The notes beneath the pieces are model-generated. The model worked only from the letters and a program-made list of their open reading frames with translations. It did not search any database and was not told the origin of the DNA. The position numbers and the translations under genes were made by a program. Shown piece after piece: positions 25,665 to 33,342 of a DNA stretch of 64,000 nt (within the stretch, counting starts at the first letter, position 1; every line of letters starts with the position of its first letter). The stretch spans positions 1 through 64,000 of the forward strand of contig NZ_SMSG01000002.1 in NCBI RefSeq assembly GCF_004382795.1, read 5' to 3'. This DNA comes from Cumulibacter soli (GTDB taxonomy: Bacteria; Actinomycetota; Actinomycetes; Mycobacteriales; Antricoccaceae).

Positions 25665-26626
25665 GCGTCCTCGATTCCTGTCAGCGGCTTCCAGCAGCGA
25701 GCCGTCGATCCTCCCGTGTCGCGTGGTTCCGGCATTTGCGTGCGGCATCGGGCATCGGCCAGCGGGCATCTCGGAGCGAAGGCGCACCCCTGAGCGATCT
25801 GCCCAGGTGATGGCGGTTGCCCCGGGATTGACTTGAGCGGACTCAGCGGCTGCGCTCCGGCGCCGGTCGAGTCGAGCAATGCCCGGGTGTACGGATGCGC
25901 GGGAGCGGCCATCACATCGCGGGTGACACCCGTTTCAACGACTTGACCGGCGTACATCACAGCCACTCGCTCACACAGCAACCGCGCAACACGCAGATCG
26001 TGCGTGATGAACAGGGTTGTGAGGTTCAGTTCGCTGCGCAACCGATTGATAATTCGTAATGTTGCTAGTTGCGTCGTGACGTCTAGCGCTGTCGTTGGCT
26101 CGTCGGCAATGAGCAACTCAGGGTCCTTTGCTAACGCTATGGCCATCGCCACCCGCTGCCGCATGCCACCGCTGAACTCATGCGGATAATTACGCAGGCG
26201 TTCGACCGCCGGGGAGACACCGAGGTCCTCCAGGAGTTGAACGATCTGATCGTCGACGGCGCGCCTGCTCATATCACCTGACATCGCCTCCGCGATCTGG
26301 GTTCGAACAGTGAACAGTGGGTCGAGCGCCGTAGTCGGGTCCTGCGGTATATATCCGATCTTGCGATGAAGCACATCGCGCATCTCATCTATGGTCAGGT
26401 CACGTAACTCGACGCCCGAGAGTTTGATCGATCCCCCGGTAATTTCGCCGATTGGCGCCTCAATCATCCGCATCACCGCGAGCGCCAGAGTGCTCTTGCC
26501 ACTTCCGGACTCACCCACAACTGCCAGTGCCGATCCAGTCTCGATCGTGATGTCGATGCCTCTAATCACCGGAAGCCTCGATGAACCCGGTGTATAGACA
26601 GCCTCCAGATCTGTAACTTGCAACAT
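25661..26626 (-). CDS. oligopeptide/dipeptide-type ABC importer ATP-binding protein (DppD-like)
   Basis: First ATPase of the importer, 321 aa. Walker A GESGSGKST (about 39-47), signature FSGGMRQRV, Walker B ELLIADEPTTALD, and the C-terminal oligo_HPY extension with CAFAPRCPLADARCRTQMP, whose cysteines often bind an iron-sulphur cluster in this subfamily. Begins 3 bp after dppC and overlaps dppF by four bases. Confidence 0.93.
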   Translation of the reverse strand: MLQVTDLEAVYTPGSSRLPVIRGIDITIETGSALAVVGESGSGKSTLALAVMRMIEAPIGEITGGSIKLSGVELRDLTIDEMRDVLHRKIGYIPQDPTTALDPLFTVRTQIAEAMSGDMSRRAVDDQIVQLLEDLGVSPAVERLRNYPHEFSGGMRQRVAMAIALAKDPELLIADEPTTALDVTTQLATLRIINRLRSELNLTTLFITHDLRVARLLCERVAVMYAGQVVETGVTRDVMAAPAHPYTRALLDSTGAGAQPLSPLKSIPGQPPSPGQIAQGCAFAPRCPLADARCRTQMPEPRDTGGSTARCWKPLTGIEDA

Positions 26627-26629
26627 TGA

Positions 26630-27529
26630 CTACCGCCTCCGAGTCGGGTCGAGATGCGTGCGGAGCCAGTCGCCGAACAGGTTCGCGGCCAGCACAGTGA
26701 GGCTCAGGCAAACGCCTGGCAGAACGGGCAACCACCACGCAACGGTGAGGAAGTTCTTGCCGTCCGACAACATGTTTCCCCACGAGGACGCAGGCGGCGG
26801 AACGCCGATGCCCAGGAAGCTCAGCGAGCCCTCCGCGATCACGGCAACTCCGACCTGGAGGGTGGCAAGAACCAGCAAACTACCAACGATATTCGGAAAG
26901 ATGTGGCGCGTGATTGTCCAGCGACCTTGAGCGCCCATGACTCGTGCCATCGTCACGAAATCCTGCGTTCGTAGCCGCAGTACCTCGCTGCGCAGCACTC
27001 GGGCGTACTGCGGCCAGCCCGCGAGAACCAAAACGATGATCACATTCAGTAGGCTCGGGCCGAAGATGCCGACAATGATTACCGCTAGCAACAGCAGTGG
27101 AAATGCCATCGAGGCGTCGGCGATGCGCATCAGCACGCCGTCGAGGCGGCCACCAAAATAGCCTGCCACCAACGCCACCATCACCCCGATCACGCCGGCC
27201 AGCAGCACGACGGCGAGCGCAACGAGAAATGAAACTTGAGCGCCGGACAACAAGCGGCTAAGCACATCACGGCCAAGTTGATCGGTGCCGAGAGGATAGC
27301 TCCAACTCCCACCGGAAAATACCGGCGGCCGCAAGGAAGCGGCAAGGTTGACCTCGTCCGGAGGATGCGGCGCAAGCAGCGGCCCGGCGATACCTGTAAA
27401 GACGAATATCGCAAGAACCCCGCCGGAAAATATTGGCCAACGATTTCTGCCCGAACTTCTTTCGGACATCCCTTCGAGCGGGGGCACCGTTTCGACTCCG
27501 GCGCTGACTTTTTCAAGTCGGTCAGTCAC
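26630..27529 (-). CDS. oligopeptide/dipeptide-type ABC importer permease (DppC-like)
   Basis: Inner-membrane permease of 299 aa with an N-terminal OppC_N-type helix (about 35-55), five more membrane segments and the EAA loop LRTQDFVTMARVMGAQ near 190. GTG 27529 is chosen because AGGAGG lies four bases upstream; it overlaps the dppB stop by 8 bp. An internal ATG at residue 21 of this form is an alternative. Confidence 0.92.
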   Translation of the reverse strand: MTDRLEKVSAGVETVPPLEGMSERSSGRNRWPIFSGGVLAIFVFTGIAGPLLAPHPPDEVNLAASLRPPVFSGGSWSYPLGTDQLGRDVLSRLLSGAQVSFLVALAVVLLAGVIGVMVALVAGYFGGRLDGVLMRIADASMAFPLLLLAVIIVGIFGPSLLNVIIVLVLAGWPQYARVLRSEVLRLRTQDFVTMARVMGAQGRWTITRHIFPNIVGSLLVLATLQVGVAVIAEGSLSFLGIGVPPPASSWGNMLSDGKNFLTVAWWLPVLPGVCLSLTVLAANLFGDWLRTHLDPTRRR

Positions 27530-28442
27530 GTCCCCTCCTAATGCGTGGATCCAGAACGCCGTACGAGATATCAATCAGGAACAGCAGAACAATGAACACG
27601 ACTGTATTCACGATAACCACGCCTTGAATGAGCGTGTAGTCACGGTTATTTATCGCTTGGATTGCTAACTGCCCCATCCCGGGCCACGCAAATAGTGTCT
27701 CAATAACAATAGTGCCCGAAATGAGGTTCCCAAGCTGTATTCCGGACAGGGTCACTACCGGCAACGACGCGTTGCGTAAAGTGTGCCATGCCAGCCTCGC
27801 TCTACCCACACCTTTCGCTCGAAGAAAAAGCGTCTGGTCTTTACCGATTACCTCCAATACGGCCGATCTCGTCAGGCGCGTAACCGATGCGAGGGGGAAC
27901 GCGCCTAATGCGATCGCAGGCAAAATGATGCTGAGAAATCCGCTCTGCCCTGAGGCCGGGAGGATCGGAATGTTCACGGCAAACATGAACACCAGCAGAA
28001 TCCCCAACCAGAACGACGGAACCGACTGTCCAATCAGAGCCAGGAACCGCACGGCCGCATCGATCCATCCCCCTGACTTCGTGCCAGCAAGGAGACCGAG
28101 TGGAACGCCGACGACCACCGCGAACACGAAGGCCACTCCGGCCAGCACGAGCGTATCGGGCAACGCCGCGCCCACGAGCTCGCTTACCGGCGAACCGAAA
28201 CTCAGCGAGTCGCCTAGGTTTCCCGTAAACAAATCACCCAAATACGCGAAGTACTGCACGACGATAGGTCGGTCTAGCCCGAGTTTTACCTGGATCGCCT
28301 TGATCGCCTCGGCAGAGGCGTCTGGCGGCGCAATCAAAGTGGCGTAATCACCGCTCAACCTCGCTAACGCAAACACCACCGTTAATACGACGAGTAAGGC
28401 GACTATTCCTTGAATTAGTCTACCTAGCGCAAAACGCAGCAT
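27522..28442 (-). CDS. oligopeptide/dipeptide-type ABC importer permease (DppB-like)
   Basis: Partner permease, 306 aa, six membrane segments: residues 8-28, then the core from about 97. The EAA loop KDQTLFLRAKGVGRARL lies near 200, and the C-terminal LDISYGVLDPRIR-like ending is typical of DppB. ATG 28442 follows the binding-protein stop by 9 bp. Confidence 0.93.
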   Translation of the reverse strand: MLRFALGRLIQGIVALLVVLTVVFALARLSGDYATLIAPPDASAEAIKAIQVKLGLDRPIVVQYFAYLGDLFTGNLGDSLSFGSPVSELVGAALPDTLVLAGVAFVFAVVVGVPLGLLAGTKSGGWIDAAVRFLALIGQSVPSFWLGILLVFMFAVNIPILPASGQSGFLSIILPAIALGAFPLASVTRLTRSAVLEVIGKDQTLFLRAKGVGRARLAWHTLRNASLPVVTLSGIQLGNLISGTIVIETLFAWPGMGQLAIQAINNRDYTLIQGVVIVNTVVFIVLLFLIDISYGVLDPRIRRGRD

Positions 28443-28451
28443 CGAATGCCT

Positions 28452-30134
28452 CTACTTGGCGTTGATGTACCAGAACGGGCCTGCGTACGGGTTGCCCTTG
28501 AGCGTGGTCCACTGTGCGACATTCGGTCCGACGGCGTGGACAGTGTCGACGTTCACCATCGGCAGCCCATAATGTTGGGCGTCAACTGTCTCGCGTATTT
28601 CGGTGGCTATCGGCAGAATCTTGTCGGGATCGACCTGCTGATTCAGCTCGGCGAATACCTTGTCGAGCTCAGGATCGGACACGGTGCTGTACGCTCCATC
28701 AGATTCAAACCACGTCCAGTATTGAGCCGGATCTGTATACAGCAACGAAGGTGCTCCGAGAACGATAGCGCCATCGTACGAATGGCTTCGTACTGCCGGC
28801 AGATAAGTCGCTGCGTCCAGCACATTGATGTTGACCTTGATTCCGATTTGCTCCCAGTAGCCCGCGACGGCCTCAACAAGTTTCTGTACGTCAGGCACCA
28901 CTGTGGTCTGCGAGTACGTCGTGAAGTCGATCTCGAACCCGTCCGGGTAGCCGGCCTCTTCAAGGAGTTTCTTGGCCTGTTCGGGATCGTACGGAACTGG
29001 TTCCGCGTCCGGGTCGTATCCCGGAGCAACGCTCGCAAACAGACTATTCGGTACGTGCCCCATGCCTGCGTACAGCGAGTTCGCAATACTTTCACGATCC
29101 ACTGCCATCAGCATCGCTTCGCGGACCTTCTGGTCGGTCGCCGGCGCCCCGTTGTCCTTCCATAGGTCAGGGAGGTAGACGCTCGCGATCGCGGAGTCCG
29201 GTACGTTCACCAGTTTCACGTCGGCCGAGCCTTGCAATTGCGCCACGCTCGCCGGGCTCAACCCCATCGCCATATCGATCTGCCCGGACTGCAACGAACT
29301 CACTCGCGTTGACTCGTCCGGAATGATCTTGAGAACCAACGTTTCGAAGTTCGCGATCCGAGATTCATCGTAGTAGTCGTCGAAACGCTTCAGCGTCATC
29401 GAGTCATTCAATATCTGCGAGTCGAACATCCACGGACCCGCTGCCATGGGCTGTTTGCGGAACTCCGCTTCGCCTACTTCCTCGTAGTAGTCGGTCGCTA
29501 TGGGGACAGGCGCGGCTATGCCTAGGCTCGCGTACGGCGTCTTTGAGGTGATCTCGACATGCAGATCATCAAGAACCTTCACGCTTTCTACCTGGGCCAC
29601 CCAAGCTGCGTATCCCACGAACGCCGGATCGTCGGCATACTCCAACACCCGATTCACCGAGGTCTCGACGTCCTTCGCCGTGAAGTCCGAACCGTCGTGC
29701 ATTTTGACGCCCGAGCGGAGGGTAAATGTCCAGGTCAAGCCGTCCTCGCTGGTTTCCCAACTCTCCGCAAGCCCTGGGCCGAAGGTGTTGTCGGTGTTGC
29801 GGAAGATGAGCGGGTCGCCGACCGACTGCATGATTGGATAGGAGTTGCCGCCAATATTTGCGATCACTGGATCCGCGTACTGCTCTTGCAGTGTCGACAC
29901 GCCAGCGGTGATCGTCTGGTTGGTCGCGACCTCGGGGTAATCGGAGGATTCGATGTTTGCCTCGCCGCCGATTGCCGTACCTTCGTCATCGCCTTCGCCG
30001 CCACCGCATGCGGTCAGGAGCGAAACCACGAGCGCCAGAAGCACGATCGGCGCACCCCATTGCCTGAAGCGCTTGCGGTGCCTGTGGCCGCCGGGCTCCC
30101 CGGCCGCGCGAACATCGGAAAATCGAAGATTCAT
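28452..30134 (-). CDS. family 5 extracellular solute-binding lipoprotein (first gene of importer operon)
   Basis: 560-aa Dpp/Opp-type binding lipoprotein that captures the substrate outside the membrane. Basic N-region, hydrophobic segment (about 28-41) and lipobox LLTAC with Cys43. Family 5 features include FGPGLAESWETSEDGLTWTF and the C-terminal cleft region. ATG 30134 has GGAGG six bases upstream; the frame extends to 30218 without support. It heads the operon to the LDH2 gene. Ligand cannot be read from the sequence: family 5 proteins bind peptides, sugars, opines or metals. Confidence 0.93.
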   Translation of the reverse strand: MNLRFSDVRAAGEPGGHRHRKRFRQWGAPIVLLALVVSLLTACGGGEGDDEGTAIGGEANIESSDYPEVATNQTITAGVSTLQEQYADPVIANIGGNSYPIMQSVGDPLIFRNTDNTFGPGLAESWETSEDGLTWTFTLRSGVKMHDGSDFTAKDVETSVNRVLEYADDPAFVGYAAWVAQVESVKVLDDLHVEITSKTPYASLGIAAPVPIATDYYEEVGEAEFRKQPMAAGPWMFDSQILNDSMTLKRFDDYYDESRIANFETLVLKIIPDESTRVSSLQSGQIDMAMGLSPASVAQLQGSADVKLVNVPDSAIASVYLPDLWKDNGAPATDQKVREAMLMAVDRESIANSLYAGMGHVPNSLFASVAPGYDPDAEPVPYDPEQAKKLLEEAGYPDGFEIDFTTYSQTTVVPDVQKLVEAVAGYWEQIGIKVNINVLDAATYLPAVRSHSYDGAIVLGAPSLLYTDPAQYWTWFESDGAYSTVSDPELDKVFAELNQQVDPDKILPIATEIRETVDAQHYGLPMVNVDTVHAVGPNVAQWTTLKGNPYAGPFWYINAK

Positions 30135-30520
30135 GATCCGCCTCCTCAGCGTTTGATCCAGAAACCGGTGTGACCGACCATTGAGATCCCTGCTGGGCGG
30201 CTCAGAACGACGCCTCATGTCACAACCAAGGTAGTTACCAACCGCGGGAATTACGACCGTATTCGCGTTAAGCGGTAGATCCTCTCTCGTCTCAGCGCGT
30301 CCTTAATTCCCGTAATTCGCCGCGCTTCGATCTACTACGCGAATTCTTCTGTCTGCGCGCGACGCCGACGCAATTGCATTTCGATTTCCTTGGGGGACAA
30401 GTTAAATAACCCAAGGACTCACGCGCCGAACTGACAGCGCGCCAGAGTATTCAGTACTCAATTCGAAGCAATTACCAGGTGCCCACCGTAGCAAGAAAAC
30501 CCGGCGTGACGGAAGTAACT
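30135..30520. promoter_or_regulatory. AT-richer divergent control region
   Basis: Nearly 400 bp between the divergent binding-protein and racemase-like genes, clearly richer in A+T than the surroundings. Contains an inverted repeat TCCTTGGG (30387-30394) / CCCAAGGA (30410-30417) with 15-bp loop, and GAATTACG (30249-30256) facing CGTAATTC (about 30310-30317). No convincing promoter hexamer pair for the minus-strand operon was found. Probably holds operators for the operon. Confidence 0.4.
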
Positions 30521-30556
30521 TTCGTGACCTCAACAAGAAGCTTCGTGATGTCAACA
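30521..30556 (+). promoter_or_regulatory. two direct repeats upstream of the enolase-superfamily gene 2 promoter
   Basis: TTCGTGACCTCAACA (30521-30535) and TTCGTGATGTCAACA (30542-30556) are spaced 21 bp, two helical turns, and end 8 bp before the -35. A weaker CGTGAC copy lies at 30505. Position and phasing fit an activator site; the PucR-type regulator encoded at 31892-33031 is the natural candidate (inference). Confidence 0.5.
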
Positions 30557-30563
30557 GTCCACC

Positions 30564-30592
30564 TTGACACTCCGATTGTCCCTGCCCATAGT
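30564..30592 (+). promoter_or_regulatory. promoter of enolase-superfamily gene 2
   Basis: TTGACA (30564-30569), 17-bp spacer, CATAGT (30587-30592). Perfect -35 and fair -10. The transcript would have a leader of about 140 nt before ATG 30738. Confidence 0.55.
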
Positions 30593-30737
30593 TGGCCGCA
30601 TTGGGAATGTAGGTTGGCCGGCAAACTCCGCCACCCTGCCAACCACGATCGCGAATCGGGGTGAATTTCTCACCTTTGGCATGCCCGGATTACTGGATAA
30701 CCCGCGATCGCAACTGCCTCCTGGAAAGGAACTCACA

Positions 30738-31850
30738 ATGAAGATAGTCGACGTGCGCGCCACGCTTCTCAAGCCGACGGAACAGGTGTTCAAGTACACC
30801 GATGACTGGCCGGGCCGGCGAGTCGCATCCATCCTCTTCCGTGTCATCGGCGAGGACGGCAATGAAGGACACTGCACCACCTGGTTAGCGGCTCCTGGGC
30901 AGACTGAAGACCTAATGCCGCGCATCCGCGAGGCAATCATCGACCGCGATGTCCATGACGTCGAGGCAATCAACTATCAGCTCACTGACCGGCTTCGCGC
31001 ACCGAACGCAGTTCAGTCCGCGATCGACATCGCGATCTGGGATCTGATCGGCAAGCATCACGGGCAGCCGATCTACAAACTCCTTGGCGCTGCCCGTCAC
31101 GAACTACGCGCGTACGCGAGCACCGTGTGGTACCCGACCATTCAGGAGTACATCGACTTGGCCTTTGAGTGCCGCAACGAAGGATTCAATGCATACAAGA
31201 TGCACCCGTTCGGTGTACCCGACAAGGACATCGCACTGTCCCGCGCTGTTCGCGAAGCAGTCGGCGACACTATGGACCTCATGCTCGACCCAGTGAATGC
31301 TTACGATCGGCTAGGAGCGATCAAGGTTGGCCGTGTCCTCGAGGAGCTGGACTTCTATTGGTATGAGGCGCCGATCGCCGACGCTGACATCCAAGGTCTC
31401 ACCGACCTCACCCGAAAATTGGATCTCCCCATCACGGCGGTGGAAAGCATCAATAACGGTCTGCTGCATTACCCGCCGTACCTCGTCAACCATGCCGTCG
31501 ATTCGGTCCGGTCGGTCGGCGACTGGATGGGTGGCATCACCGCAATGCGCAAGGCTGCAGCTCTGTGCGAAGCCTTCGGGGTCAAGTACGAGCCCCACAG
31601 CTACGGGACCACTTTGATCCAAGCCGCACACTTTCACGTCATGCTCGCCATCAACAACTGCGATCTTGTCGAGCTACCTGTTCCGACAGGCATCCTCGAC
31701 CAGGGGATGAAGAACGCCCTGCGCGTTGAAGAGAATGGCAATGTCCCGGCGCCGACGTTGCCGGGGCTCGGCTACGAGATCGATGAGGACGAGATCGACA
31801 GGTTGACTGACCGCGAACTCAGCACTACTGGCTCGGATTCATTCGGTTAG
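30738..31850 (+). CDS. mandelate racemase/muconate lactonising enzyme family protein 2
   Basis: 370-aa paralogue of the protein at 23734-24834, alignable over its full length. Mg ligands Asp184 (LMLD), Glu210 (YEAP), Glu236 (VES); dyad Asp262 (VGDWMGG) and His287 (EPHSYG). It shares the Lys154-x-His156 motif. ATG 30738 has AAAGGA eight bases upstream; the open frame to 30564 covers the promoter and is rejected. It is monocistronic, divergent from the importer operon, and convergent with the PucR-type regulator. It may act on the same or an epimeric substrate as protein 1. Confidence 0.9.
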   Translation: MKIVDVRATLLKPTEQVFKYTDDWPGRRVASILFRVIGEDGNEGHCTTWLAAPGQTEDLMPRIREAIIDRDVHDVEAINYQLTDRLRAPNAVQSAIDIAIWDLIGKHHGQPIYKLLGAARHELRAYASTVWYPTIQEYIDLAFECRNEGFNAYKMHPFGVPDKDIALSRAVREAVGDTMDLMLDPVNAYDRLGAIKVGRVLEELDFYWYEAPIADADIQGLTDLTRKLDLPITAVESINNGLLHYPPYLVNHAVDSVRSVGDWMGGITAMRKAAALCEAFGVKYEPHSYGTTLIQAAHFHVMLAINNCDLVELPVPTGILDQGMKNALRVEENGNVPAPTLPGLGYEIDEDEIDRLTDRELSTTGSDSFG

Positions 31851-31862
31851 ATTTCTGGGGCA

Positions 31863-31900
31863 GACTGGTGAGGTTTGCGCTCAAACAAACCTCACCAGTC
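31863..31900. terminator. bidirectional terminator between enolase-superfamily gene 2 and the PucR-type gene
   Basis: Perfect 15-bp stem GACTGGTGAGGTTTG (31863-31877) / CAAACCTCACCAGTC (31886-31900), 8-nt loop. The right arm contains the stop codon and last codons of the regulator gene, so the two convergent genes share it. Confidence 0.75.
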
Positions 31901-33031
31901 GGTGAGTACGGCGAGCGTGGCGAACAGTCCACCGGGAGTAAATACGTCCCACCCCGTCAATTCCTTCCATCGATCGATGCGATAGCGAGCGGTATTAGGG
32001 TGCACGTGCACGGCCCGGGCCGCTGCCGAGATTGAAAATCCGTTGTTGGCGAATGCCACCATGCAATCAGCGATATATGGGTGACGCTCCGCAGCTTCCC
32101 ATCCCGGTCGCAATAATTCCTTCAGCCCCTCCTCATCGGAATGCAGCAAAACCAACAACCAGTCCCGCTCATAATTTCGCGGATCCTCACGTCGCGGCAA
32201 TTCAAGGAGCTGCTGGCCGTCTCTATAACTTCTTCGTAATCCCAAAATTCCGCGCCGAGCGAGGCCAATACCAATAGGGCTACCAAATCCGACTTTGGCC
32301 AGTATCCGAAGGCCCTCCTCTGCCGTCATTTGTTGTGTGATTATTACCGAATTACGGTTGAATCCCGCAGCGTGCACCGGCTTGGATGTGGCGCCCTTGA
32401 GCGATTTCTCTACGCGATCGATAACCTCAGAGGTTAGCGGCCGCGACACAAAAGCACGGAATGGCTCATCGAGGTCGTAGCCGAGACCGACCAAGACGCC
32501 TTCAACATCCTGCTGGACGCCCGCGTCAGCGAGCTCTTCCATGACGATTTTCCGCATGGCATCCGCTCGGCTAAGCGTCGCGCTTCGGCTTGCCGCTACG
32601 TACTCGTCCGAGAACGCCGCGCTGATGAGATGCGTCCATTGCCACATGTCCTCCACGCGCGAGGCCAACTTTGATTCCAGTGCCGGGTCACGCTGACGTG
32701 CCCGTGTAAGCACCTCGCGCCACAACTCACGAAACATGACGTGGAATCCCTCGATAGAGTCTGCCAGCGGGATCCCGTGCCGGACCCGCTCTCGAGCGAC
32801 CCGGCGCATATACTCCAGCGCCTTTTCACTCGGTGCCCGCCCATCGATCAGAGCCCGCAACTGTCCAGTCAAACCTGACAGATTGTCCCGATATTGCACC
32901 TCGTACGGAAAACTCTCGTAGATCGGTGCAGCCTTTCGAATCGCGTCGACAACTCGTTTGGAAACCTCATCGACGTCGCTAAGCACCTCTCGATACAACT
33001 GCTCCAGATCCGTATCGTGCGTATCCACCAT
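31892..33031 (-). CDS. PucR/CdaR-family transcriptional regulator
   Basis: 379-aa regulator. The N-terminal half resembles the RsbRD-type sensor region of PucR proteins, the middle a GGDEF-like fold, and the C-terminal PucR helix-turn-helix is about 325-370 (FSISAAARAVHVHPNTARYRIDR pattern, split here by description). ATG 33031 has GGAGG five bases upstream. CdaR/PucR proteins usually activate nearby catabolic genes in response to a sugar acid, purine or amide, and this one lies inside the island, next to the racemase-like gene and a binding lipoprotein. The direct repeats at 30521-30556 are candidate sites. Confidence 0.88.
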   Translation of the reverse strand: MVDTHDTDLEQLYREVLSDVDEVSKRVVDAIRKAAPIYESFPYEVQYRDNLSGLTGQLRALIDGRAPSEKALEYMRRVARERVRHGIPLADSIEGFHVMFRELWREVLTRARQRDPALESKLASRVEDMWQWTHLISAAFSDEYVAASRSATLSRADAMRKIVMEELADAGVQQDVEGVLVGLGYDLDEPFRAFVSRPLTSEVIDRVEKSLKGATSKPVHAAGFNRNSVIITQQMTAEEGLRILAKVGFGSPIGIGLARRGILGLRRSYRDGQQLLELPRREDPRNYERDWLLVLLHSDEEGLKELLRPGWEAAERHPYIADCMVAFANNGFSISAAARAVHVHPNTARYRIDRWKELTGWDVFTPGGLFATLAVLTDW

Positions 33032-33342
33032 GTGCGCCTCCGGTCCTCGGTTACCTTCTGACGCCGCCGGACATTGTGCCGATCACGGCGCCGCCACGTA
33101 GATCGCGTCGATCCCGAGGGCGAGCCGCTGAGGGAGTTCACCAGACCCCTCCGCCGCCATCGTCCGCAAGTTTGCTGTACACGCGCTGATATGGCGAGGA
33201 CGCACGGGGTAAAGGCGGCGGTTCGACGACGCGCAATCCGCGTGTTGACAGCTCATCCGGGTCTCAAGTTTGTAACGAACGCCCACTATGTGCGAGAGTT
33301 CCGGCGAGAGTACATGTAACCCCACTCACAGGAGGCACTTGC
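33032..33342. other. divergent intergenic region
   Basis: About 310 bp between the PucR-type regulator and the second binding lipoprotein. A perfect TTGACA (33245-33250, +) is present but no good -10 follows at 16-19 bp. No coding frame with family features was found. Confidence 0.35.

Noticed and set aside
30219-30737. tRNA or small RNA gene in the AT-rich gap
   Set aside because: No cloverleaf or isolated promoter-terminator unit could be found; only inverted repeats and one promoter for the racemase-like gene.
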